Assembly (NCBI RefSeq): GCF_963548695.1
Contig: NZ_CAUUWA010000002.1
Location: forward strand, 11,557 to 75,556
Direction of reading: 5' to 3'
DNA length: 64,000 nucleotides
DNA from: an uncultured Fretibacterium sp.
GTDB lineage: Bacteria > Synergistota > Synergistia > Synergistales > Aminobacteriaceae
The notes below the pieces were generated by a model that saw nothing but the letters and a program-made list of their open reading frames with translations, ran no database searches and was not told the origin of the DNA. The translations under genes were made by a program, and so were the position numbers. Below, one piece after another: positions 25,977 through 33,568 of the stretch (its first letter is position 1; every line of letters starts with the position of its first letter).

Positions 25977-27134
25977 TCAGTCCACCGGGCCGCCCCTCAG
26001 CCAATCGGACAGACGCCGCCGGAACTCCGACGCGCCTCCATTGACGTTTTGTGCAAAGACCGTCCCGCCCGTTACGGCAAGCCGCGTCAGGATGGCGAGG
26101 ACCTGTCTCTGCCGGTCGGGCGACAGCCCGCGCGCGGCCCTGAGGACGGCAAAGGCGCTCTGCACGGGGGTCTGGCGCATCTCCTCCAGGGTCCGCGAGC
26201 CCGTGGACTCCAGGACGCCGAAGATGGACTCGACGAAGCGGCGCTTCTCGCCGTCCGAGAGGTCCGCAAGCCAGGCCCGCATGGAGCGCTCGAAGAACAC
26301 GCTGAAGCCGCTCCTCTCCTCCACAGGGATGAAGCGGTTTCCCCGGACCAGCCAAGACAGCGCGTCGTGTGCGGTCGGCCCCCTGTTGGAGCTCCGAATG
26401 ATCCTGTGGTCCACGGCGCTGTTCATCAGGATGCCGACGAGGGAGTCCTCCGGGACGATGCTGACGATCCAGGAAGCGAGGTCCCGATAGGCCGGCAGCC
26501 GCGTGACGGCGTTCGCGAAGCCGGGGCCGTCGTTGGTGAAGACGTCCCGAATCCTCCTCCGAACCCCCTCGTCGCAGAAGACAGAGGCGTAGACGGCGAA
26601 GTTGCCGCCCTTGGAGTGCCCGCCCACGCGAATGGGCAGGGAGCCGTCGCGGAAGCGTTCGTTCAGGTACTCCACGGCCATTCTCTGGCCGGGCGTCTCG
26701 GTCAGGTAGCTGAAGGTGAAGTCCTCCTTCCACCCGACCAGGGTGTTGTCGGTGCCCCGGAAGGCCGCGTAGACCGTGCCGTCGCCCGGCCACAGCGTGA
26801 CGGCCGCCATCTGCACGCTCTCCTTCACGGAGACGTGGTTGCGGTACCAGGCTATCCGCATGTCCCGATACCGGACGGAGTCCGCAAGCGGATCCAGCAG
26901 CAGCGGGGCGGGGCCGGTAAAGGTCCTTCTGCCCCGCACCTCCGCGCGCGTGTGCAGGCGGAAGTACCGGTCGCGCACCGCACGGACGGGGACGGGCTCG
27001 CCCTGGGGCGCCACGACGCCGTCGAAGTCCGTATACGCCAGCTCGGCGAGGACGAGGTTGTCCACCTCGTTGAACGGGTCCGTGGAGAAGGGGACGTCGC
27101 CGCGCCATTCCAGGTAGTCGAAGATGTTCGCCAA
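25977..27134 (-). CDS. DUF2974 (Mbeg1-like) alpha/beta hydrolase
   Basis: 385 residues. The family start (M)ANIFDYLEWRGD is encoded from TTG 27134 with GGGGAGG just upstream, so the ATG at 27173 is not used. The lipase-like elbow IRVGGHSKGGNFAVYA holds the GxSxG nucleophile Ser. AAFRGTDNTLVGWKEDF is the usual block before it, and the acidic residue and His are probably in the TNDGPGF and VDHRI regions. Substrate unknown; cytoplasmic. A consensus promoter lies about 150 nt upstream. A fragment of the gene is present at 18.3-18.5 kb. Confidence 0.8.
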   Translation of the reverse strand: MANIFDYLEWRGDVPFSTDPFNEVDNLVLAELAYTDFDGVVAPQGEPVPVRAVRDRYFRLHTRAEVRGRRTFTGPAPLLLDPLADSVRYRDMRIAWYRNHVSVKESVQMAAVTLWPGDGTVYAAFRGTDNTLVGWKEDFTFSYLTETPGQRMAVEYLNERFRDGSLPIRVGGHSKGGNFAVYASVFCDEGVRRRIRDVFTNDGPGFANAVTRLPAYRDLASWIVSIVPEDSLVGILMNSAVDHRIIRSSNRGPTAHDALSWLVRGNRFIPVEERSGFSVFFERSMRAWLADLSDGEKRRFVESIFGVLESTGSRTLEEMRQTPVQSAFAVLRAARGLSPDRQRQVLAILTRLAVTGGTVFAQNVNGGASEFRRRLSDWLRGGPVD

Positions 27135-27281
27135 TCGTCCTCCCCTCCTCCGCTTCCCCCGATGGCCCCTCATGCTCCCCGGGACGGGACGACGGAAGGG
27201 CGGCAGGGCGGCGGATGCAAAACGGGGCGGCCCCCGGCCCGCCCCTCGGATTTTCGATCACGGCAGCGCCGTCTCGCGGTG

Positions 27282-27310
27282 TTTATACCCCATTGCCGGC
27301 GGAATGTCAA
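27282..27310 (-). promoter_or_regulatory. Consensus sigma70 promoter
   Basis: TTGACA (27305-27310), 17-nt spacer, TATAAA (27282-27287), almost identical to the promoters at 12.84 and 30.54 kb including the spacer, but here it lacks the leader-peptide element and reads into the DUF2974 gene. Confidence 0.75.
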
Positions 27311-27573
27311 CCGACGCGGGGCGCGACCCTGTCAGGAACGACTCCCTTTTCGACATGCTCTCCAGAAAACGCCGCAGCCGGTATCCTGACCACACATGCA
27401 GCACACGATGGGGACCCTCACGATCTCCCTCGGGCAACGGATCGGCAGGAACCTCTCCCTCCGCAACGTCTCCCCTAATATGGATTGCATCCCCTGAAAG
27501 GGGAGGCTTTCGGCCCCCGGTTTGATTTGGCCCCCCTGTAAAAAGTTACATCTTTGTTAAGCGCGAATTGGTA
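27311..27573. other. Intergenic mosaic of two gene ends
   Basis: 27313-27385 copies the 3' end of the amino-acid ABC ATPase gene (as at 30568-30635). At the shared word CCGCAGCCGG it switches to about 65 nt matching the 5' part of the molybdopterin oxidoreductase gene (35674-35737). From 27450 to 27573 nothing is recognised except GCGAATTGGTATCA, also seen at 2472. Confidence 0.65.
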
Positions 27574-28686
27574 TCAATCGTCATCCATCGCCAAGAGCTC
27601 TGTATTCATGGGATATCTGCCGAAAATTCTCGCGGCATCCATCAATGCCTGTAAATTCTCCGCCGGCGTGTCCATAGGCGTTTGACAGCCGGAGGTCAAG
27701 GTGAATCCGCCAGGCGAATCCCATGCCTTCCTGATACACTCCTTTGACGACCTCAGAACGTCCTGCGGCGTGCCGAATCTCAAGACATCCACAGGAGGTA
27801 CGTTGCCCTGAATGGCCATATGTGGGCCGAGGATCTCTTTGGCGTCTTCAAGATCTTCTATGTTATCCAGTCCAAAGCAGCCAATCCCGGTCGTATTCAG
27901 GTCTTCCCAGATTGCCTTACTCTTTCCGCAGATGTGCAGCCCGCACCCAGCGCCGTTCTCTTTGATGAAATCCACGTTCTTTTGAAAATACGGAAGCGAG
28001 AACTCCCTGTACTGCCTTGCCCTCAAAATTGAGGTGGTGCTTACGGGATCCGCAAAGCCGATGCCTACTCCAATCTCAAGCATCCTCTCGATATAGCGCC
28101 TGTTGTTCTCGGTGACGATCTGCAGCAGTTGATGTACTTTTTCCGGCTGCTTCACCATGCCAATCAGAAGATTCTCCGTGCCGGCAACCATTGCCGCGAC
28201 GGTGAACGGCCCCGTTACGGTTCCGCTCACCGGTACTTTGTCGCCCAGCTTGTCCTTGACCAACTCGAGCCCCTTGAGAATGATGGGCAGCCTGCCGTCC
28301 CTGTCGACGTCCACAGGACGAAGTCTCTCCACTTCATCCAGAGAGCGTATCGCCGTCTCCTCGACCTGAGCAATGTTATGGTCGAAGTACCGTATCTTGG
28401 TTCCCATGGCTTCCGCCATGCCTCTCAGAGTCGTCGACAGTCCGGCTCCGTCCGAATGAAACGTGTCGTAGATGTACATCTCCAGCTCCAGCATTTTTTC
28501 CGATGAGAAATAATAGTCCTTGACCTTGATCCCTATCATCGGTGCAAGAGTCTCTCCGGTGTCGATACAGCACGGAATTCGGTCAACCTCTTTGCCCTCG
28601 TGTAAGAGCTTCTCTCTCTCGACAGCGGTCAATTCGTCAGGCTTAATCTCAAGCCCATGTAAATACTGCTCCACCAGGCTGCTCAA
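27574..28686 (-). CDS. UroD-fold methyltransferase (MtaA/CmuA/HemE-like)
   Basis: 370 residues, cytoplasmic. Blocks are VDRIPCCIDTGETLAPMIG, RLRPVDVDRDGRLPIILKG, VTGPFTVAAMVAGTENLL, GCGLHICGKSKAIWEDL (His and Cys of the zinc-site type seen in corrinoid methyltransferases), and GFTLTSGCQTPMDTPAENL. True HemE lacks such a zinc-type HxC motif, so a methyltransferase acting with a corrinoid or thiol is more likely. It starts at TTG 28686, 19 nt after the NhaC-like gene, so the antiporter may import its substrate. Paralogue at 1-641. Confidence 0.78.
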   Translation of the reverse strand: MSSLVEQYLHGLEIKPDELTAVEREKLLHEGKEVDRIPCCIDTGETLAPMIGIKVKDYYFSSEKMLELEMYIYDTFHSDGAGLSTTLRGMAEAMGTKIRYFDHNIAQVEETAIRSLDEVERLRPVDVDRDGRLPIILKGLELVKDKLGDKVPVSGTVTGPFTVAAMVAGTENLLIGMVKQPEKVHQLLQIVTENNRRYIERMLEIGVGIGFADPVSTTSILRARQYREFSLPYFQKNVDFIKENGAGCGLHICGKSKAIWEDLNTTGIGCFGLDNIEDLEDAKEILGPHMAIQGNVPPVDVLRFGTPQDVLRSSKECIRKAWDSPGGFTLTSGCQTPMDTPAENLQALMDAARIFGRYPMNTELLAMDDD

Positions 28687-28704
28687 TTCGGCGCTCCCCG
28701 TTCA

Positions 28705-30072
28705 TTACTTCTCAGGCGCAGCAACCGGCCTGTTCTCATCCCAGTTCCATTTACCCTTCAACGTGAGCCTCTCATATGCCGGGAAGAAGAACGAGAGGAT
28801 CGTGAATCCCCCCAGAAGGAAGAGATACCAATTACAGGGAATGACCTCCATCGGGCTCACTCTGCCCTTGGTAAGGCTGGCGATAAGCAGAAACTGCGCG
28901 CCATAGGGGATGAGTCCCTGGAAAATACAGGAGAATATGTCGAGGATCGAGGCTGTCGTACGTGGGTCGATCTCATACCTTTTGCTGATATCCTTGGCCA
29001 TGGCCCCATCGACGATGATCGCCACGGTATTGTTGGCCGTCGCCATATCCGTAAGCCCTGCAAGAAAGCAGAGCCCAACCTTCGCAGACTTCCTGCCCGT
29101 GAAAAGCCCGCTGACTTTGTCAAGGAACCAGTTGATGCCGCCGTAATGCCTGGTCATTTCCGCTATTCCGCCCGCAAGCATCGAGAGGAGGAATACCTCG
29201 ATCATGCCCTTGAATCCTTCCCAGATCTTGGCCGCAAACTCGAGCGCGCCAAGATCTCCATACCCAATGCCGATCGTTCCCGCCGCGACAATGCCGATGA
29301 GCAGGACTTCAAACACGTTCATGCCGATGAGGGCGAGAACCAGCACCAGAAGGTAAGGAATGACCTTCACCAGCGAATAGCCGTCTGCCTGGATCGCAAT
29401 GGTAGTATCGGGGCTCCCGAACTTCACGAGCAGGACGCAGGTCACCAATGCTGCCGGAAGCGTGATCCAGAAATTCGTTCTGAACTTATCCTTGAGCTCG
29501 ACATTCTGAGTCCTTGTCGCTGCGATCGTCGTATCTGAGATCATGGACAGGTTGTCTCCGAGCATAGCGCCGCTGAGGCATGCCGCCATAACGATCGGAA
29601 GGTTCAATCCCGCCTTATCTACAATGCCGAGTGCGATAGGAACCAGCGCCGCTACCGTCCCCATTGACGAACCTGTTGCAATGGACAGGAACCCCGAGAT
29701 CAGGAAGATCCCCACGGTCAGCATCGAGGCCGGGATGATGGAAACTCCGAGGTTGACCGTTGAGTCGATCCCTCCCATTGCGCTTGCAACCGTTGAAAAC
29801 GCTCCCGCAAGGAGGAAGATCATCAGCATCGTCAAGATATCTTCGTTGCCGGCGCCTTTGGCAAAGATAGCGAAGTTCCCGTTCACTCCGGTTTTGTAGT
29901 GAATTGCGAAACCGACGATAACCGCAATGAACATGGCCACTACTGAGGGAAACTGATAGAATGCCATCTCGACGCCCTGGATCTGCAGGATGATTCCCGC
30001 CCCCATGTAGATAGCAATAAAGATCAGAAAAGGTAAGAGGGGTAAACCGCTGCTTTTCCTTTCGTTGTTCAT
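28705..30072 (-). CDS. NhaC-family sodium/proton (or substrate) antiporter
   Basis: 455 residues, about 11-12 membrane spans. Typical NhaC blocks are FLLAGAFSTVASAMGGIDSTV, FLSIATGSSMGTVAALVPIA, ACLSGAMLGDNLSMISDTT and LTDMATANNTVAIIVDG. NhaC relatives exchange Na+/H+ or small organic acids such as malate/lactate. Here the partner gene suggests a methylated substrate. GGAGGT precedes the ATG, at the end of a small hybrid reading frame. A second NhaC is at 32081-33493. Confidence 0.87.
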   Translation of the reverse strand: MNNERKSSGLPLLPFLIFIAIYMGAGIILQIQGVEMAFYQFPSVVAMFIAVIVGFAIHYKTGVNGNFAIFAKGAGNEDILTMLMIFLLAGAFSTVASAMGGIDSTVNLGVSIIPASMLTVGIFLISGFLSIATGSSMGTVAALVPIALGIVDKAGLNLPIVMAACLSGAMLGDNLSMISDTTIAATRTQNVELKDKFRTNFWITLPAALVTCVLLVKFGSPDTTIAIQADGYSLVKVIPYLLVLVLALIGMNVFEVLLIGIVAAGTIGIGYGDLGALEFAAKIWEGFKGMIEVFLLSMLAGGIAEMTRHYGGINWFLDKVSGLFTGRKSAKVGLCFLAGLTDMATANNTVAIIVDGAMAKDISKRYEIDPRTTASILDIFSCIFQGLIPYGAQFLLIASLTKGRVSPMEVIPCNWYLFLLGGFTILSFFFPAYERLTLKGKWNWDENRPVAAPEK

Positions 30073-30075
30073 TCT

Positions 30076-30195
30076 TCAATAACCTCCTCTGAAATAGTCA
30101 ATAGTTAATCCATTCGGGCACAGAACGGTGTGCAGGACGCCGCAGTACGGGCACGTGCAGCACGGACACGTATTGATAAACTCGACCTTCGTCAT
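30076..30195 (-). CDS. 39-codon SaoT-SaoE hybrid remnant
   Basis: It starts exactly like SaoT (MTKVEFINTCPCC) and then continues CTCPYCGVLHTVLCPNG, which matches SaoE residues around FCGVLHAVLRPE. The frame ends 3 nt before the NhaC start and contains its ribosome site. It is best read as an internal deletion joining saoT codon 13 to saoE codon 32 or so. It may still act as a translational lead-in; six Cys in 39 residues make a metal-binding peptide conceivable but unproven. Confidence 0.7.
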   Translation of the reverse strand: MTKVEFINTCPCCTCPYCGVLHTVLCPNGLTIDYFRGGY

Positions 30196-30561
30196 GACGA
30201 GTCACCTCCACACGGCGTATTCGTATCTGTTTGCACTCGAAAATTGCAAAAACGGGACAAAAAGAGGACGGGGGAGACGAGAGAGACCGTAAAGGGAAGG
30301 GGGATAAAGAAAGAGAGGTCGCGCCCGGCGGCCTCTCAAAGATCAACAGCAATGACGAGCAAAAGAAGCACGTCAACCTTTGAAGAGCTCGGCCCGAACG
30401 GACGACTCCGAAGGAATCCCATCACGGCATGCATCCCGTGCATCCAAGCTGCTTCCTCAGGTGAATCCGCACCGCCGCATTCGAGCCCTCCTCCTCTCCT
30501 GGAAAAAAATCGTCGCCGAGCCTTTCGTGGTGTTTATACCCCATCGCCGGCGGAATGTCAA
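30196..30561 (-). promoter_or_regulatory. Captured sao-type promoter and leader before the NhaC-UroD operon
   Basis: TTGACA (30556-30561), 17 nt, TATAAA (30533-30538); GGAGGAGG; MRRCGFT-stop(UGA) at 30480-30457; then ATGCACGGGATGCAT, the same hairpins as at 12.46-12.86 kb, and a terminator. The identity to the sao leader runs into the start of saoT. The promoter sits just after the end of the upstream ABC ATPase gene. Confidence 0.75.
30306..30337 (-). terminator. Leader terminator of the NhaC-UroD operon
   Basis: GAGAGG/CCTCTC stem followed by TTTCTTT on the minus strand, in the same place as the sao attenuator. Confidence 0.65.
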
Positions 30562-30588
30562 ACGACGCGGGGCGCGACCCGTCAGGGA

Positions 30589-31329
30589 CTACTCCCTCTT
30601 CGACATGCTCTCCAGAAAACGCCGCAGCCGGGGATTGGGGTCGGACCATATCTCCTCCGGGGCCCCGATCGCCGCGATACGCCCCTCGTTCATGAAGGCG
30701 ATGCGCGTCGAGACCTTCCGCGCGAACTCCAGCTCGTGGGTGACGATGAGCATCGTGCGCCTCTTGTCGGCGAGCAGCCGGATGACGTCCAGGACCTCCC
30801 GAACGCGTTCCGGGTCCAGCGACGAGGTCGGCTCGTCGAAGAGCATGATGGGGGCATGGACCGCCAGAGCGCGTCCTATCCCGATCCTCTGGGCCTCCCC
30901 GCCGCTCAGCTGGATCGGATAGGCGTCGGCCTTGTCCTCCATCCCCACGAGCGCGAGGATCCGCATGGCCTCTTTCCCGGCATCCCCGCGGGGCATCCGC
31001 TGCACCGTGACCATCGGCTCCAGGATGTTCTCCAAGGCGGTCTTGTTGACGAAAAGGTTGTGGTTCTGAAAGACCATCGAGAAGGATCGCCTCAGGCGGT
31101 GCAGGGACGCCCTTCCCAGACGCCGGAGGTCGAAGGGGGGAGCCTCGTCGATGCGGAGCATCCCCTCGTCGGCCCGCTCCAGCCCGATGAGGCAGCGCAG
31201 CAGGGTCGACTTCCCCGTCCCGCTCGGCCCCAGGAGGGAGAGCACCTCCCCGTCCCGGACCTCGAGGTCTATTCCATCCAGCACCCTTTGTTCTCCAAAC
31301 GATTTCCTCAGCCGGGATATCCGAAGCAT
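30589..31329 (-). CDS. Polar amino-acid ABC transporter ATP-binding protein (GlnQ-like)
   Basis: 246 residues. Walker A GPSGTGKST, Q-loop FQNHNLF, signature LSGGEAQR, Walker B IMLFDEPTSSLDPE, switch VTHELEF. AGGAGGGG precedes the ATG. It partners the permease 10 nt upstream. No dedicated binding protein is seen nearby, unlike most such operons. Confidence 0.88.
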   Translation of the reverse strand: MLRISRLRKSFGEQRVLDGIDLEVRDGEVLSLLGPSGTGKSTLLRCLIGLERADEGMLRIDEAPPFDLRRLGRASLHRLRRSFSMVFQNHNLFVNKTALENILEPMVTVQRMPRGDAGKEAMRILALVGMEDKADAYPIQLSGGEAQRIGIGRALAVHAPIMLFDEPTSSLDPERVREVLDVIRLLADKRRTMLIVTHELEFARKVSTRIAFMNEGRIAAIGAPEEIWSDPNPRLRRFLESMSKRE

Positions 31330-31339
31330 GCAGCCCCTC

Positions 31340-32011
31340 CTAACGCCGGTATGCGCGGCTCAGCCGAAGTTCCAGGCGGCGCTGCACGCGGGTCGCGAAC
31401 GTGATGATGAGCCAGTACATCAGCATGGCGGCCGCATATCCCTCGAAATAGCGCAGGCCGACGGCGCTCTTCATCTTCGCGACGGCCATCAGGTCCACGA
31501 CCCCGACGGTGAAGACGACCGACGATCCCTTGATCGTGTCGATCAGGTTGTTCGAGAGCGGGGGGATCGCGATCCGCAGCGCCTGCGGAAGGACGATGCG
31601 CCGCATCAGCTGCCCCTCCGTCATGCCGATGGTCAGGGCGGCCTCCCTCTGCCCCTCGGGGACGGCGTTCAGGGCCCCGCGCAGGGTCTCTGACATGTAG
31701 GCTCCCATGTTCATGGCAAGGCTGACGACCCCGGCCCAATACGAGCTCAGGCTCCGGAATGCCGGGAAGAGCACCGGCATCCCGAAGTACAGAAAGAACA
31801 TCTGCGCGATCAGGGGCGTTCCCCGGAAGATCGACAGGTACACGCGCGACAGGCCCTTCAGGAGCGGCATATCGTAGTAGTCGATCATGGCGACGGCAAA
31901 GGCCAGCACCAGCGCCCCCAGAAACGACAGGAACGATATGCAGAGCGTCTGCCAGACCCCCCACGGCATGGCCCTGAGGATATCGAGAAAAACCTGGAGG
32001 TCGAATCTCAT
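31340..32011 (-). CDS. Polar amino-acid ABC transporter permease (HisM/GlnP-like)
   Basis: 223 residues with about five spans. The HEQRO family signature is present: RGTPLIAQMFFLYFG, then GAYMSETLRGALNAVPEGQREAA and the EAA loop GMTEGQLMRRIVLPQALRIAIPPLSN. In the operon after the NhaC gene. Confidence 0.88.
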   Translation of the reverse strand: MRFDLQVFLDILRAMPWGVWQTLCISFLSFLGALVLAFAVAMIDYYDMPLLKGLSRVYLSIFRGTPLIAQMFFLYFGMPVLFPAFRSLSSYWAGVVSLAMNMGAYMSETLRGALNAVPEGQREAALTIGMTEGQLMRRIVLPQALRIAIPPLSNNLIDTIKGSSVVFTVGVVDLMAVAKMKSAVGLRYFEGYAAAMLMYWLIITFATRVQRRLELRLSRAYRR

Positions 32012-32080
32012 CGGCGGCCCCTCCCCTACAGCACGTCGAACGAAAGCGGAGGCTTCGGAGCCTCGGTTCGCGCCATCCCG

Positions 32081-33493
32081 TCAGTCCACGGAGGGATCTC
32101 GCGCCTCGCGCCGGAACGCGAACCCCGTGGCGGCGTAGAGGATGGCGAAGAGCGGCGAGATCAGGCTCAGGAAGACGTAGGGGATGAAGGAGGCATCGAC
32201 GGAGAGCGCCCCCATCAGGAACAGGGCCGGGATCCCCCACGGAACGATCACGCTTCCCAGGGTGCCCGCGTCCTCCAGGGTCCTCGAGAGGACCTCGGGG
32301 GCGATGCCCATCCGGTCGAAAACGGGCTTGAAGGTCTTTCCCGGGAGGATGATCGCCAGCATCATGTTGCCCGTCACGCCCAGAGTCGCGTAGCAGGCGG
32401 CGATCGTCGAGAGGATCAGCCCCAGGGCTCCCCTCACGTGGCGCATCAGGGCTTCGATGATGACCGAGAGCACGCGGCTCTGTTCCAGGAGCCCTCCCAT
32501 GGCCATGGCCCCGATGAGCATGATGAGCGTCCCCGACATCATGTCGATCCCGCCGCGGGAGAGGATCTTATCCACCATGGCGACCCCCGTGGCGCTGCTG
32601 TATCCGTGCATGGAGGCCGCCAGGAGGGCCTTGAACCCCAGACCCTGAGAGAACGCGGCGCAGAGGCCGCTGCAGCAGATTCCCAGCGTCAGGGTCGCCA
32701 GAGCGGGAAGCCTGAACACCGACAGCAGGATCACGAGGACGGCGGGGATCAGCGTGACGACGCCAAGCGAGAAGGCGCCCGCCAGGGTCGACCGGATCTC
32801 GTTCACCGTCTCCCAATTCACCTGGCCCGCCCCATAGTCCCTTCCGATGAACCAATAAAGCCCGAAGGAGATCACGGCCGCGGGGAACGTCGTCCAGAGC
32901 ATGGACCCGATGTGCTTGAAGAGGTCGGTTCCGGCTATGGCCGGAGCGACGTTCGTCGTGTCCGACAGGGGGGACATCTTGTCGCCGAAGAAGGCGCCCG
33001 AGGCGATGGCCCCCGCCGTCATGGCCGATGGGACGCCGAGGCCGAGCCCGATGCTCATCAGGGCCAGGCCGACCGTGCCGATCGTCCCGAAGGAGGTCCC
33101 CGTGGCGAGGGACGTGATGCAGCAGATCACGAAGGTCACGGGGAGGAACATCTCGGGATAGATCAGGTGCAGCCCGTAATAGATGATCGTCGGCACGGTC
33201 CCGCCCACGATCCACAGGCCGATCAGCATTCCGACCAGGATGATGATGCAGACGGCCACCAGACTCTGCGATATCCCCTGGACGATCCCCTGCTGGACGC
33301 TCCTCCACGAGCTGCCGAGCAGCAGCGAGACGCAGGCCGCCGCCATGGCCCCCATGGCCAGCGGGGCCGTCATGCCCACCTTCTGCCGGATACCGACCAC
33401 GATCACCGCAATCACGAAGGCGAGGGCCCAGACCGCCTGGGACAGGGAGGGCCTCCGCTGATGCTGCCGTTCCGATTCCACCATCTTCTGCAT
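32081..33493 (-). CDS. NhaC-family antiporter, second copy
   Basis: 470 residues, about 11-12 spans. FVICCITSLATGTSFGTIGTVG, ASGAFFGDKMSPLSDTTNVAP and LGVTGNMMLAIILPG are diagnostic. It is a distant paralogue of the one at 28705-30072. Sits between the molybdopterin oxidoreductase and the amino-acid ABC genes, which suggests coupled uptake and reduction or product export. Confidence 0.87.
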   Translation of the reverse strand: MQKMVESERQHQRRPSLSQAVWALAFVIAVIVVGIRQKVGMTAPLAMGAMAAACVSLLLGSSWRSVQQGIVQGISQSLVAVCIIILVGMLIGLWIVGGTVPTIIYYGLHLIYPEMFLPVTFVICCITSLATGTSFGTIGTVGLALMSIGLGLGVPSAMTAGAIASGAFFGDKMSPLSDTTNVAPAIAGTDLFKHIGSMLWTTFPAAVISFGLYWFIGRDYGAGQVNWETVNEIRSTLAGAFSLGVVTLIPAVLVILLSVFRLPALATLTLGICCSGLCAAFSQGLGFKALLAASMHGYSSATGVAMVDKILSRGGIDMMSGTLIMLIGAMAMGGLLEQSRVLSVIIEALMRHVRGALGLILSTIAACYATLGVTGNMMLAIILPGKTFKPVFDRMGIAPEVLSRTLEDAGTLGSVIVPWGIPALFLMGALSVDASFIPYVFLSLISPLFAILYAATGFAFRREARDPSVD

Positions 33494-33568
33494 CCGTCCT
33501 TTCCAGACAAGGCTTCAAGACAAGATCCGATATCGAAAAACGCTTCCCGCTCCCGGCAGGCTCTTCTT

